A stretch of 64,000 nucleotides of DNA from Pseudomonas chlororaphis subsp. chlororaphis (GCF_003945765.1 NZ_CP027712.1:496001-560000), one strand, 5' to 3'; counted from the first letter of the stretch, positions 32,739-42,005 are shown. Notes: generated by a model from the sequence alone, not told the origin. A program made the numbers and translations.

Positions 32739-35077
32739 CACAGGACGGGCTCCGTAACGGGCTGGCGATGGCGCTGGCGACCGGCCCAGGGCGCCAGGAT
32801 AAAACTGAAGGCCAGGCCCAGGCTCACCGACAAGCCGAAGTTGCTGACCGCCGGGGTGCTGGAAATCGCCAGCAGGCCGAACGACAGCCAGGTGGTCAGC
32901 GCTGCAAGTAAGGTGCCGAGCAGGCTCACGGCGGCCCCGCCGACCTGTTCACGCATGAGGATGGCGTAGTCGACGCTGATGGCGGTCACCAGCAACAGGC
33001 CGAACAGGCTGAACAGGGTCAGCGGTTGCCCCAGCCAGCCCAGGCTGGCGAGGCTGCACAGGGCCGCCAGCAGCGGCAGGGCGACCAGGCGCAGGGCGCC
33101 GCCGAGGCCGAACGGCAGGATCAGCAGCAAGACGATCAGCCCGCAGGAGGCGAGCTTGAGCTCGGCGGCGCTGACCTGGGTGGCGGCGAACACTTGGTTC
33201 AGGTCGCCCAGGCGGTCCACCAGTTGTACCCCCGGCAGATCCTGCGCCTGTATCCGCAGCAACTGCGGGTTGTTCAGCCCCTGCAGGCTGACCATGGCCG
33301 CCACACCGTTATCGGTGGGGCCCAGCCACAGGGTGCGGTAAGGCTCGGCCAGCGGGCCTTGCAGGGCCGCGTCGATGTCTTCGCTGGGCAGCGCGCGCAA
33401 TTGCGCGAGTTCCGCGTTCAGGGCCGCCACCGGTACTCCGAGATCCAGCAGCGGCTGCCAGTGCCGCGGCAGCTCGTCCAGGGCCTGGCGCAGGCGCTGT
33501 TGCTCGCTGGGCAGGCTCACCAGCTGGTTGAGCGACAGGTAGCCCTGGAGTTTCTCCAGGTTGACCAGTTGCTCCAGGCGCTCGCTCAGGGCGCCGAGGC
33601 GTTCGAGCAGCTGTGGCTGATCGGCGCCGCGCACCAGGAAGAACTGGCTGGTGGGCTGGTAGCCGGTGATCCGCGCGATGGCCTGGGCTTCGTTGAGCAG
33701 TTGTGGCGGCGCGCCGATCCACTGGCGGATATCGTTTTTGCTCTCCAGCTGCCACAGGCCACCGGCGCAGAAGGCGATCACCAGCGCCATCAGCCAGGGG
33801 CTGGACACGCGCTTGAGCAACTGGGTGCGCAGGTTCAGCAGCCACTCGGCCACGCGCAGCGGCCATTGCGCCGGTTGCAGCTCGACGCCGCGCAGCAGCG
33901 CCGGCAACAGGCACACCGCGCTCAGGTAAGCACCCAGCAGCCCGGCGGCGGAGAACACGGCGATCTGGGTCAGGGCCGGGAACGGTGTCCAGGCCAATGC
34001 CAGGTAGCCGATGCAACTGGTGGCCAGGCTCAGGCTCAGCCCTGGCAGGGTCAGGCGCAGCGCCGGCCAGCTGTGCCAGGGACGCAGGCTCCAGCTCTTG
34101 GACAAGTAGTGCAGCGGGTAGTCGACGGCGACGCCGATCAGGCTCGAACCCAGCACCAGGGTCATCACGTGCATATGGCCGAAGAGGGCGACGCAGGCCA
34201 CCGCGCCGAACAGCATGCCCACCAGCACCGGCACGAACGCCAGCAACACCCGCCAGCGCCGGAAAGCCAGCAACAGCAGCAGGAGGATGCCGACGGTGGC
34301 GCCGCCGCCGACCCAGGTGATCTCGCGGGAGGCCTGTTGCTGGCCGTTGGCGGCGTAGAGCAGGCCGCTGGCGGCCAGCAACTGGACGTCGGCCTCGGCG
34401 GCCTGTTCGCGGCTGTGCTGGAGCAGGGCCGCCACCTGCAGCGGCAGCTGCATGTCGAACGCGTTGCCGGTGGTGCGCGCCCGCAGCAGCACCCAGCTCT
34501 TGCCGTCGGCATCGGCGACCAGGGTGCCGCTGCCGATGTCCAGTTGCACCGCGCCACGTTGCGGCTGGCTGTTCTGGATGCGTCCGGTCAGGCCCAGCCA
34601 GTCGTCCTGGCTCGGGACCAGGCTGAAACTGCTGAAGGGGTCGAACAGCGCCTGGACGCGTTGCTGGATAAAAGCGTCGGGGTGCTCGATCAACTGCTGG
34701 CGGTCGGCGGCGCCAAGCATCGCCAGGCGCCCTTGCAGCAATTGCGTGCGCAGCGTCGGCAGGTCGGCCTGCAGGTTCCACTGGACCTTCTCGAACAGCC
34801 CGCTGGCCTGCCATTGCTCACCCAGGCGCTGGGCCATGGCGATGGCCTGCTGGCGTTCGGCGTGACCCACCAGCACCAGCATTTCGCGGTTCAGCGGCTC
34901 CTGCATGCGTTGCTCGGCCTTGAGCTCCAGGGCATCGGGGTCGGTGCCCGGCACCAGCTCCATGAGGTTGGCCGACAGCGGCGCGCCATGACGCCATTGC
35001 CAGCCGGCCAGGGCCAGCACGGCCACCAGCAGGAGCAGGAACAGCCGCGGCCACCAGCGTTCACTCGGCAAAGTCAT
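32738..35077 (-). CDS. MMPL/RND-family transporter of aryl polyene cluster
   Basis: This 779-residue protein has the RND-like layout of two repeats. Each has one helix, a large periplasmic domain (about residues 30-240 and 420-600), and a bundle of five helices (TLVLGSSLIGVAVDYPLHYLSK and LLLVTAISVDYAILMREQVGG in the two halves, with the aspartates expected to carry protons). Homologues in APE clusters (ApeM position) are thought to move the lipid-linked pigment through the periplasm with the LolA-like protein. It overlaps the LolA-like gene by 17 bases. Confidence 0.86.
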   Translation of the reverse strand: MTLPSERWWPRLFLLLLVAVLALAGWQWRHGAPLSANLMELVPGTDPDALELKAEQRMQEPLNREMLVLVGHAERQQAIAMAQRLGEQWQASGLFEKVQWNLQADLPTLRTQLLQGRLAMLGAADRQQLIEHPDAFIQQRVQALFDPFSSFSLVPSQDDWLGLTGRIQNSQPQRGAVQLDIGSGTLVADADGKSWVLLRARTTGNAFDMQLPLQVAALLQHSREQAAEADVQLLAASGLLYAANGQQQASREITWVGGGATVGILLLLLLAFRRWRVLLAFVPVLVGMLFGAVACVALFGHMHVMTLVLGSSLIGVAVDYPLHYLSKSWSLRPWHSWPALRLTLPGLSLSLATSCIGYLALAWTPFPALTQIAVFSAAGLLGAYLSAVCLLPALLRGVELQPAQWPLRVAEWLLNLRTQLLKRVSSPWLMALVIAFCAGGLWQLESKNDIRQWIGAPPQLLNEAQAIARITGYQPTSQFFLVRGADQPQLLERLGALSERLEQLVNLEKLQGYLSLNQLVSLPSEQQRLRQALDELPRHWQPLLDLGVPVAALNAELAQLRALPSEDIDAALQGPLAEPYRTLWLGPTDNGVAAMVSLQGLNNPQLLRIQAQDLPGVQLVDRLGDLNQVFAATQVSAAELKLASCGLIVLLLILPFGLGGALRLVALPLLAALCSLASLGWLGQPLTLFSLFGLLLVTAISVDYAILMREQVGGAAVSLLGTLLAALTTWLSFGLLAISSTPAVSNFGLSVSLGLAFSFILAPWAGRQRHRQPVTEPVL

Positions 35078-35801
35078 GTTGCTCCGCGTCGCTCAAAGGC
35101 TGGTTGCTGATGCTGTCGTGCATCTTCAGCACGGTGCTGTCGCCCTGGGTTTCCAGCAGCTCGATGCGCTGCACCAGTTCGCCACCGTCGATGTTGATCT
35201 GGTTGAACACCTGCTTGAGCAGTAGCGAACGTGGGGTCAGGGTCAGTTTCCAGGCCTTGGCGTCGCCGGCCAGGGCCAGCTCGAAGTCCCGTTGCAGGCC
35301 GCTGCTGTCGCCTTGCAGCACGGCGAGGAACAGGCGGTTCTGTTCGGCCCCGGCGCTCTTGTTCGGCAGCATTTGCCAGCCGCTGCCCTCCCGGCGGGCG
35401 ATGCCTTGGCCGGTGATGCGGTAGTCCTGTTGCAGCGGTGTTTTCAGCAGCCACAGCAGGCCATGGTTTTTCGCCAGGACGAAGCTGCCCTTGCTGGTCA
35501 GCGGCTGGGGCAGGGCGCGCAGGTGTTTCTCCTGGACGAAGCTGCCGTGGATCACCTCGGGCTTGGCCAACTGGTCGCTGAGCTGTTGCAGGTCGAAGGC
35601 ATTGGCCAACGAGCTGAAGCCGAGCGCCAACAACAAGCCCAACAACCTGTAGCCGCTGCCGCCTGGCTGCGATCGATTGTGTAGCGGGCGCCCGGCGTTA
35701 TCGGCCTGGCATCGTGGGCTCAGGTTTTGCGGCTGCTGCGCAGCCGATCGCAGGCTGCGCCAGCGGCTACAGAGGTTACGAAGGCACAAGATCGGGCTCA
35801 T
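35061..35801 (-). CDS. LolA-like outer-membrane lipoprotein carrier, N-terminus interrupted by a REPIN
   Basis: The mature part (DLQQLSDQLAKPEVIHGSFVQEKHLRALPQPLTSKGSFVLAKNHGLLW in outline) is a LolA-type periplasmic carrier, the ApeL position in APE clusters. Its hydrophobic signal ends SSLANA. The only ATG, which overlaps the thioesterase stop by ATGA, lies 52 codons before that signal. Codons 11-51 between them are a REPIN (35648-35771) that stays open in this frame. The protein is 246 residues if started there. Otherwise a TTG at the hydrophobic core (RLLGLLLALG) must be used. Export of the extended form is doubtful, so the gene may be impaired. Confidence 0.72.
   Translation of the reverse strand: MSPILCLRNLCSRWRSLRSAAQQPQNLSPRCQADNAGRPLHNRSQPGGSGYRLLGLLLALGFSSLANAFDLQQLSDQLAKPEVIHGSFVQEKHLRALPQPLTSKGSFVLAKNHGLLWLLKTPLQQDYRITGQGIARREGSGWQMLPNKSAGAEQNRLFLAVLQGDSSGLQRDFELALAGDAKAWKLTLTPRSLLLKQVFNQINIDGGELVQRIELLETQGDSTVLKMHDSISNQPLSDAEQHDFAE
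35648..35771. repeat. REPIN (family 2, GTAGCCGCTG type) inside the lolA-like gene
   Basis: The outer ends TGTAGCCGCTGCC (from 35648) and CAGCGGCTACA (to 35771) are inverted, with internal GGCTGCGATCG and CGATCGCAGGCTGCG. The same family occurs at 57656-57791 and as a single unit near 39458-39484. It falls within the N-terminal coding part of the LolA-like gene. Confidence 0.8.
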
Positions 35802-36223
35802 GACAGAGCCTTCGTAACGGCGTCCACAAACACCTTGGGCGAGGCCAGTTGCATCTCGCGGCTGGCGATCTCCACCGCCACCTGCACCGAGCTGGCGCGG
35901 GTCAGGCGTTCGCCGGTTTCCAGGTCGCTGATCAGGTAGTTGATCTTCAGGCGGTTTTCCCACTCCACCAGGCTGGCGCGGACCCTGAGCTTCTGGCCGA
36001 ACACCGCGCCGCGCACATAACGCAGTTGCAGGTCGATCACCGGCCAGGCGTAGCCGGAATCGCGCATCTGCTGGTAGTTGTGGCCGAGCTTGTCGAGCAG
36101 GGCGCAGCGCGCCACTTCCAGGTACTTCACGTAATGCCCGTGCCAGACCACATGCATGGTGTCGACGTCGAAAAACGGCACCTGGATCTCGGTGTCCGCG
36201 TGCAACACGCCCCGACTACGCAT
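35798..36223 (-). CDS. 4HBT-type acyl-ACP/acyl-CoA thioesterase (ApeK-like)
   Basis: This 141-residue hotdog protein has the 4-hydroxybenzoyl-CoA thioesterase signature VPFFDVDTMHVVWHGHYVKYLEVAR, with the catalytic aspartate in FDVDTMH, and a C-terminal strand ASSVQVAVEI. It could release the finished polyene or hydrolyse stalled intermediates. It overlaps the lyase by eight bases and the LolA-like gene by four. Confidence 0.87.
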   Translation of the reverse strand: MRSRGVLHADTEIQVPFFDVDTMHVVWHGHYVKYLEVARCALLDKLGHNYQQMRDSGYAWPVIDLQLRYVRGAVFGQKLRVRASLVEWENRLKINYLISDLETGERLTRASSVQVAVEIASREMQLASPKVFVDAVTKALS

Positions 36224-37760
36224 GCAGCCTCCAGTGTTGCTCGGCAATGCGTTGCAGGCACAGGCGCAGTTCGCCTTCCAGGGCGCGGTCCTCGATCACC
36301 GGCGGGAAGTCCTTGGCCAGCTCTTGGTGCATGGCGGCCAGGGCCGGCGGCAACGGCCGCGCGTCCTCGGCCCGGCCGCGCAGCCAGACGCCCTGGTTGG
36401 CGGCCAGCAGGGTAGCGGCGGCGACCTGTTCGGTCAGCTCCAGCACGCGGATTGCATCGCGGGCGGCGATGGTGCCCATGCTCACCTTGTCCTGGTTGTG
36501 GCATTCGGTGGAGCGCGAGAATACGCTGGCCGGCATAGTGTTTTTCAGCGCCTCGGCGGTCCAGGCGCTGGTGCCGATCTGCACCGCCTTGAAGCCGTGG
36601 TTGATCATGGCGCGGTCCGCCGGGGCGCCGGACAGGTTGCTCGGCAGACCGTGGTTGTAGCGCTCGTCCACCAGCAGCGCGAGCTGGCGGTCCAGCAGGT
36701 CGGCGACGTTGGCCACCAGGTTCTTCAGGCTGTCCATGGCGAAGGCGATATGCCCGCCGTAGAAGTGCCCGCCGTGCAGCACACGCTCGGCTTCGGCGTC
36801 GATGATCGGGTTGTCGTTGGCGCTGTTCAGCTCGGTCTCGATAAAACCGCGCAGCCAGCCCAGGCTGTCGGCCAGCACGCCCAGCACATGGGGCGCGCAA
36901 CGCAGCGAGTAGCGGTCCTGCAGGCGGTGCAACGGCGCGGTCGGCGCGTCGATGGCCAGGTCCTGGCGCAGCCAGGCGGCGACTTGCATCTGCCCCGGGT
37001 GTGGCTTGGCGGCGAACAGGCGCTCGTCGAAGTGCTCCGGGTTGCCCTGCAAGGCGACCACGTTCAGCGCGGTGATGCGCGTGGCCAGTTGCAGCAGGTA
37101 GTCGGCGCGGGCGAAGGCCAGGCAGGCCAGGCCGGTCATCACCGCGGTGCCGTTCATCAGTGCCAGGGCTTCTTTCGGGCGCAGCACCAGCGGCTCCCAG
37201 CCCAGCTCGCGGTGCACCTCGGCCGAGGTCCGGCGCTCGCCGCGGAACATCACCTCACGCTCGCCGGACAGGGTCGCGGCCACGTAGGACAACGGCGTCA
37301 GGTCGCCACTGGCGCCCACCGAGCCTTCTTCGGGGATCAGCGGCAGGATGTCGTGTTCGAGGAACGCCTGCAGGCGCTCCAGCAGTTCCACGCGCACCCC
37401 GGACACACCATGGCACAGCGACTGCAAGCGCGCCGCCAGTACCGCGCGGGTGGCTTGCGCGTCCAGCAGCTTGCCCAGGCCACAGCCGTGGAAGGTGTAC
37501 AGATGACGGGGCAGCGCCTCGACGTGCTGCAGCGGCACCGCGACCACGCAGGAGTCGCCATAGCCGGTGGTCACGCCGTAGATCACGCCTTCCTTGTCCA
37601 GCAGCGAATCGAGGAATTGCGCGCCCTTGGCGATGCGCTGGCGGAATGCGCTGTCGCCTTGCAGTCGGGTCGGCGCCTGACGGTTGGCCAGGGCCAGCAC
37701 GTCTTCGATGCGCAAAGGGAGTTCGCCGAAGGTTACCGGCTCAAGCGGATGCGTCATCAT
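36216..37760 (-). CDS. Aromatic amino-acid ammonia-lyase (HAL/PAL/TAL family)
   Basis: This 514-residue lyase deaminates an aromatic amino acid to an arylacrylate using the MIO cofactor formed from A150-S151-G152 (GSVGASGDLTPLSY). The catalytic tyrosine is Y61 in VIYGVTTGYG. The region that sets substrate choice reads TFHGCGLG, giving F90-H91 in place of His-Leu (tyrosine lyases), Phe-Leu (plant phenylalanine lyases) or Ser-His (histidine lyases) by eye alignment. In this cluster it probably makes the aryl starter, e.g. cinnamate or coumarate. The start is the first of two adjacent ATGs; it overlaps the acyltransferase by 20 bases. Confidence 0.88.
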   Translation of the reverse strand: MMTHPLEPVTFGELPLRIEDVLALANRQAPTRLQGDSAFRQRIAKGAQFLDSLLDKEGVIYGVTTGYGDSCVVAVPLQHVEALPRHLYTFHGCGLGKLLDAQATRAVLAARLQSLCHGVSGVRVELLERLQAFLEHDILPLIPEEGSVGASGDLTPLSYVAATLSGEREVMFRGERRTSAEVHRELGWEPLVLRPKEALALMNGTAVMTGLACLAFARADYLLQLATRITALNVVALQGNPEHFDERLFAAKPHPGQMQVAAWLRQDLAIDAPTAPLHRLQDRYSLRCAPHVLGVLADSLGWLRGFIETELNSANDNPIIDAEAERVLHGGHFYGGHIAFAMDSLKNLVANVADLLDRQLALLVDERYNHGLPSNLSGAPADRAMINHGFKAVQIGTSAWTAEALKNTMPASVFSRSTECHNQDKVSMGTIAARDAIRVLELTEQVAAATLLAANQGVWLRGRAEDARPLPPALAAMHQELAKDFPPVIEDRALEGELRLCLQRIAEQHWRLHA

Positions 37761-38694
37761 CGGTCTTCCAGAAAGGGTAAAAGTTGAACCATTGTTGGGG
37801 CGCTTCGAGGCAGTACTGGCCCAGGCGCTCGGCGTAGCGGGCAGTCCACTGGGCGATGACCTGTTCGCGGTCGCTGCGCTTCCACGCCACGGCCTCGGTG
37901 AAGGGTTCGAGGAACACTCGATAGCGGCCATTGTTTTTCAGGCACAGCAGCAGGTTGACCGGGCATTTCAGCAGGCCCGCCAGCAGCCACGGCCCTTGTG
38001 GGAAAGGGGCCGGATGGCCGAGGAAATCCACCCGTACGTTGCGTCCGCCATGCAGCGGTACACGGTCGCCGGCAATCGCCAGCCATTCGCCGCGATCCAG
38101 GCGCTGGCTCAGTTGCAACATGACCGCCGGATCCAGCTCGCTGACCTGGATCAGCCGCAGGTTGGTGGCCCCGGCCTCGCCCAGCAGGCGATTGAAACGC
38201 TCGGCGTGCTTGGTGTGCACCAGCACGTTCATGGTGACCTTTTCGCCCAGCTCGGCCAGGGCGCGGCAGACTTCCAGGTTGCCCAGGTGCGCGCCCACCA
38301 GCATCTGTCCGCGGGTGCCGCGCAACTGGTCGCGCAGCCGGGCCGGGTCGACGATCTCGATCTGTTCCAGGCGCAGCTTGCCGTTCCACACGTCGAGCTT
38401 GTCCAGCAGGGAATCGGCGAATGCCATGAACTGGCCGAATACCCGCCAGTGGCTGGGACGCAGTTCGGCCTTGCCGCTCCAGTCGGCCAGGCGCTGCTGG
38501 TACAACCAGGCGCTGCGACGGGCACCGCGGCCGAACAGGAAGAAATAGAACACGATGATGTACAGCACCGGGCTCAACACCCGGCGGCCGAGCACGCGCA
38601 CGCCGAAGGCGGTGAGCTTCATCAGCCAGAAGCTGCCGCGCTCTTTGTGCTCGGCCCAATGTTGCTTGTCCTGCTTGTCGTGTAGCACCGTCAT
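37741..38694 (-). CDS. LpxL-family lysophospholipid/lipid A-type acyltransferase
   Basis: This 317-residue protein has one N-terminal membrane anchor (about residues 40-55, PVLYIIVFYFFLF) and the family motif GAHLGNLEV, giving the catalytic HX4E. FPQGPWLLAG follows in the second half. In APE clusters a related domain is fused to a glycosyltransferase (ApeJ); here the two are separate genes overlapping by ATGA. It probably attaches the polyene or a fatty acid to the lipid anchor. Confidence 0.85.
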   Translation of the reverse strand: MTVLHDKQDKQHWAEHKERGSFWLMKLTAFGVRVLGRRVLSPVLYIIVFYFFLFGRGARRSAWLYQQRLADWSGKAELRPSHWRVFGQFMAFADSLLDKLDVWNGKLRLEQIEIVDPARLRDQLRGTRGQMLVGAHLGNLEVCRALAELGEKVTMNVLVHTKHAERFNRLLGEAGATNLRLIQVSELDPAVMLQLSQRLDRGEWLAIAGDRVPLHGGRNVRVDFLGHPAPFPQGPWLLAGLLKCPVNLLLCLKNNGRYRVFLEPFTEAVAWKRSDREQVIAQWTARYAERLGQYCLEAPQQWFNFYPFWKTDDDASA

Positions 38695-39425
38695 GCTTGC
38701 CACCGTCGCCAGAGGATCAGCGGCGCGCGCAGCAACATACCGAAGAACAGCCGGGCGTGCATGCTGGAAATCAGCAGGTTGTCGTGGAACAGGCGAAAGT
38801 GCGAAAGGCCATCCGCCGGGTAACGGACCTGGGTCGGCAACCAGCGCATCGGCTGGTTGCGCCAGGACAGGCGCACCAGGATATCGGTGTCGAAATCCAT
38901 GCGCTGGCCGATCTTCACCGAGTCGATCAGCGCCAGGATGGGCGGCAGGGGGTAGACCCGGAAGCCGCACATGGAGTCGGGGATCTGCAACGACAGGGTA
39001 TTGATCCAGACCCAGACGTGGGTCAGGTAGCGCGCGTAAAAACGGCCCTTGGGCACGCTGGCGTCGTACTGTGGATAACCGCAGACCAGCGCTTCGGGGT
39101 GGGTGCGGGAGGTGGCGATAAAGTTATCCACATCGCGCAGATCGTGCTGGCCGTCGGCGTCCACTTGCAGGGCGTGGCTGAAACCCAGGCGCGAGGCTTC
39201 GCGCAGCCCGGCCATGACCGCGCCGCCCTTGCCCTGGTTGACCGCAAGCTTGACCAGGAATACCTGTTCGCGCTCGGCCAGCTGTTCCAGCACGGCGGCG
39301 CAGGCCGGGCTGCTGGCGTCGTCCACCAGCACACAGGGCAGGCCGCTGGCGAGCAGGGCATCGACCACCGCCGGCACGGCGGCTTCATGGTTGTAGACCG
39401 GGATCACGGCGCAAGGGTTATGCAT
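38691..39425 (-). CDS. Family 2 glycosyltransferase
   Basis: This 244-residue GT-A protein opens with the typical CAVIPVYNHEAAVPAVVDALL, has DDAS at 35-38, GKGGAVMAGL, and the metal-binding D89-A-D91 (QVDADGQHD). It lacks a clear membrane anchor except a hydrophobic C-terminal stretch. It is likely to glycosylate the APE lipid carrier. The start is supported by GGAGG eight bases upstream. A 98-base gap with a REP unit separates it from the ligase gene, so it may begin a second transcription unit. Confidence 0.87.
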   Translation of the reverse strand: MHNPCAVIPVYNHEAAVPAVVDALLASGLPCVLVDDASSPACAAVLEQLAEREQVFLVKLAVNQGKGGAVMAGLREASRLGFSHALQVDADGQHDLRDVDNFIATSRTHPEALVCGYPQYDASVPKGRFYARYLTHVWVWINTLSLQIPDSMCGFRVYPLPPILALIDSVKIGQRMDFDTDILVRLSWRNQPMRWLPTQVRYPADGLSHFRLFHDNLLISSMHARLFFGMLLRAPLILWRRWQA

Positions 39426-39457
39426 GGGAGTTGCCTCCCGGGCGTCCGCTGCGCGGC

Positions 39458-39484
39458 CGACCGCAGCCTTCGGCAGCGGCTACA
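39458..39484. repeat. Single REP unit (family 2)
   Basis: The sequence around CGCAGCCTTCGGCAGCGGCTACA matches the right half of the family 2 elements at 35648-35771 and 57656-57791. It fills the only sizeable gap inside the APE cluster. Confidence 0.65.
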
Positions 39485-39523
39485 AAAAGCCGCTGGGGGC
39501 TGCGCTCGCCTGGCGCCCATAAC

Positions 39524-41203
39524 TTATCCACAGGCGTTCTCCAGCAGGATGCGGCCGCTGGAGCAGGCGGCGGTGTCATTGCGATAGGCGAAGTAGAGTT
39601 TGCCGCGCTCATGATCGAAGCGCAGGTGCAATTGCACCTGGTCGCCGGGGCGCACCAGTTGCTGGAACTTCAGCACTTCCATGCCGGCAAAGCGCCCCGG
39701 CAGATCGAGCAACTGCTGGCCCAGCGCCAATGCCCAGTCCACCTGGACCACGCCCGGCAGCACCGGGGTCTGGGGGAAGTGGCCGCTGAAGTAGGCCAGG
39801 TCCGGCGGGATCGCCAGTTGCAGGCTCCATTCGCCGTCGGCCTCGAGCTGTTCCAGCACTTCCGGCGCCCGCGGGCGTGGGGCCAGCAGCAGGGCTTCGA
39901 CATCGGCCTGGGGCAGTTTGCCCTGGCTGTTCAGGGGCAACTGGCGCAGCAGGCGCCAGCGGCGTGGTAGCGCCAGTGCCTCGCAATGCTGGCTCAGGTG
40001 CTGGCGCAGCGCTTGCGTGAGGGCCCGACGACCCTGATTGCGCAAGGCGTGCAGGCCTTGTTCGCTGAGGACCAGCAACGCGCCGAGGGAAGCGCGGTTT
40101 TCCCGGACCACCCCAAGGCGTGCTTCGGCGACCCAGGTATGCTCGGCCAGGGCCTGTTCCAGCATCGGCAGGGAAATGCGTTTTTCTTCCAGCTTGACGA
40201 TCCGGTCCAGGCGCCCAAGCAGCTCGAAACGCCCATCGGCGGCGATGCGCGCGGCATCGGCGGTGTGTTCGATATGCCCGGTCGGCAGGTAGGGCGAGGC
40301 GATCAACAGGGCGCCGTCGCTGTCCTGGCTCAGTTCGACCCCGGCGAAGGCTTGCCACAGGCTGTCGGCCTGGCGCCAGGCGATGCCGCCGGTTTCCGAG
40401 CTACCGAGGATTTCCGTTGGCCATTGTCCAAGACGCTGGTGCAGGCCTTGCGCAGCGTCGGCAGGCAGCGCGCCGCCAGAGGAAAACACCCGGCGCACCG
40501 GGCTCAGGGCAGGCCAGTCGAGGTTGTCGCCCATGCGCTTGAGCAAGGCCGGGCTGGCGACCCAGGCAAAGGCCGGGTGTTCGCGGCTGGCGCGCTGCAG
40601 GTCTTCCGGGAACGGCAGTTGCCGACGCACGAAGGTGCGCCCGGCGCAGAGCGGCCAGAGCACACGGAACAGCAGGCCGTAGATATGTTGGGTGGCGACG
40701 CTGCCGATGATGCAGGCCTGGCCCAATCCCTCGCCCCACAGTTGTTCCAGGGCCTCGACTTCGTTGGCCAGCTGGCGCAGGGATTTGTCGATGCGCTTGG
40801 GTTCGCCGCTGGAGCCGGAGGTGCACAGGCTCAGGCGGCAGCCGTCGAGATCCAGTTCGGCGGCGGGCAATGGCGGCTGGTCGAAGTCGACCAAGTGGGC
40901 ATCGCCCGGCTGGTCGGTCAGCCACAGATCGACCTGGGTCGCCCAGCGTTGCCGGGTCTGCGGTTGCAGGTCGGCGGGCAGCAGTACGCTGACCCCGGCG
41001 CGCCAGGCACCGAGCAGGGCAATGGCTAGTTCGGCGGCATCTTCCAGGTGCAGGGCCAGGCGCTGTACGCCCCTGGCCTGCAAACCCGCGGCCAGGCTCA
41101 GGGCCTGGTGCCGCAGGTGGCTGTGATCGAGTGCCGGTTCGAGCGTGACGGCCCGTTCCGGCAACGACTTGAGCAGCAACTGCTCAAGTTTTATCCAATT
41201 CAT
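39524..41203 (-). CDS. AMP-ligase fused to ApeI-like dehydratase
   Basis: This 559-residue protein combines an ANL-type adenylating domain (about residues 1-440) with a C-terminal hotdog domain (about 455-559). The first has the phosphate loop [22 protein letters not shown] and the hinge/core [17 protein letters not shown]. The second has [22 protein letters not shown], like FabA/Z. In characterised clusters the ligase (ApeH) activates the aryl acid onto an ACP and the dehydratase is a separate protein (ApeI); here one chain carries both. It overlaps the membrane protein gene by ATGA. Confidence 0.88.
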   Translation of the reverse strand: MNWIKLEQLLLKSLPERAVTLEPALDHSHLRHQALSLAAGLQARGVQRLALHLEDAAELAIALLGAWRAGVSVLLPADLQPQTRQRWATQVDLWLTDQPGDAHLVDFDQPPLPAAELDLDGCRLSLCTSGSSGEPKRIDKSLRQLANEVEALEQLWGEGLGQACIIGSVATQHIYGLLFRVLWPLCAGRTFVRRQLPFPEDLQRASREHPAFAWVASPALLKRMGDNLDWPALSPVRRVFSSGGALPADAAQGLHQRLGQWPTEILGSSETGGIAWRQADSLWQAFAGVELSQDSDGALLIASPYLPTGHIEHTADAARIAADGRFELLGRLDRIVKLEEKRISLPMLEQALAEHTWVAEARLGVVRENRASLGALLVLSEQGLHALRNQGRRALTQALRQHLSQHCEALALPRRWRLLRQLPLNSQGKLPQADVEALLLAPRPRAPEVLEQLEADGEWSLQLAIPPDLAYFSGHFPQTPVLPGVVQVDWALALGQQLLDLPGRFAGMEVLKFQQLVRPGDQVQLHLRFDHERGKLYFAYRNDTAACSSGRILLENACG

Positions 41204-41745
41204 GCGCGGCCTCGTACGCGTTGTCGTAACAGCCATTCAATGGCAAACAGCAAACCCATCAACCCGTAGGAGATCAGGCCGTTGTACAACGTCCACCAGC
41301 TCAGCGGCGCCCATAGGGTCAGGGCCGCGGCGAGCAATCCGTTACAGAGGAAAAACACACTCCAGGCGACAGTCACCTGGCGGGTATAGCGAATCGCCTT
41401 TTCCGGCAGCGCAGGCTCGCTGAGGCGGGCCAGGCGTTCAGCCACCGGCGGGCCGTATTTCAGGCTCAGGCCGAACAGCGTGAGCATGAAGCCGCTGATC
41501 AGCACCGGGTACCAGCGCAGTAACAACGGGTTATCGAACAGCGCCAGCAGCAGGCAGAAGGCCAGGGCGGCGCCCGCCATCCACAGGCTGCCGGGACGCC
41601 GTTCGCCGGTCAGGGCCCGGGCCAGCCACAGGCCGCCGAGCAACAGGCCGAACTGCCAGGGAGCGAAATGCTCCATGCCGAAATACACCGCAAAGGGATA
41701 CAACAGGCCTGCCAGCAGCAGGCCAAGGCCGATCAGCCGGCTCAT
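41200..41745 (-). CDS. COG4648-type integral membrane protein (ApeG position)
   Basis: This 181-residue protein has five or six hydrophobic segments (for example LGLLLAGLLYPFAVYFG, ALAFCLLLALF, SWWTLYNGLISYGLMGLLFAIEWLL). No catalytic motif was recognised. The family is a constant member of APE clusters and its function is unknown; it may assemble or anchor the synthase at the membrane. Four-base overlaps join it to the ACP and ligase genes. Confidence 0.8.
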   Translation of the reverse strand: MSRLIGLGLLLAGLLYPFAVYFGMEHFAPWQFGLLLGGLWLARALTGERRPGSLWMAGAALAFCLLLALFDNPLLLRWYPVLISGFMLTLFGLSLKYGPPVAERLARLSEPALPEKAIRYTRQVTVAWSVFFLCNGLLAAALTLWAPLSWWTLYNGLISYGLMGLLFAIEWLLRQRVRGRA

Positions 41746-41996
41746 GCGGCCGGCTGGACCAGACGGTATACCGCCTCGACCACGTCATTGACGGTACGCA
41801 CCGACTTGAATTCCTCGGCGGCGATTTTCTTGCCGGTCTTGCGCTTGATGTGATCGATCAGGTCGACGGCGTCGATGCTGTCGATTTCCAGGTCCTGATA
41901 CAGATTGGATTCCAGGCTTACGCGTTCCGGTTCCAGTTCGAAGAGTTCCACCAGGGCATCACGCAGGGTGTTGAAGATGTCGTCACGAGTTTGCAT
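41742..41996 (-). CDS. apeF: Acyl carrier protein (second of pair)
   Basis: This 84-residue ACP has the phosphopantetheine site S40 in DLEIDSIDAVDLI, flanked by the usual four-helix sequence. The following helix is basic (HIKRKTGKKIAAEEFKS), unlike the acidic first ACP, suggesting different partners. In APE synthases two ACPs are present; one may carry the starter and one the growing chain. The gap to the first ACP is nine bases. Confidence 0.92.
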   Translation of the reverse strand: MQTRDDIFNTLRDALVELFELEPERVSLESNLYQDLEIDSIDAVDLIDHIKRKTGKKIAAEEFKSVRTVNDVVEAVYRLVQPAA

Positions 41997-42005
41997 GGTC
42001 CGGTC

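Noticed and set aside
35801..35963. Longer N-terminus of the LolA-like gene starting at 35963
   Set aside because: It lies wholly within the thioesterase coding region and shows no signal peptide or similarity; the ATG overlapping the thioesterase stop is better.
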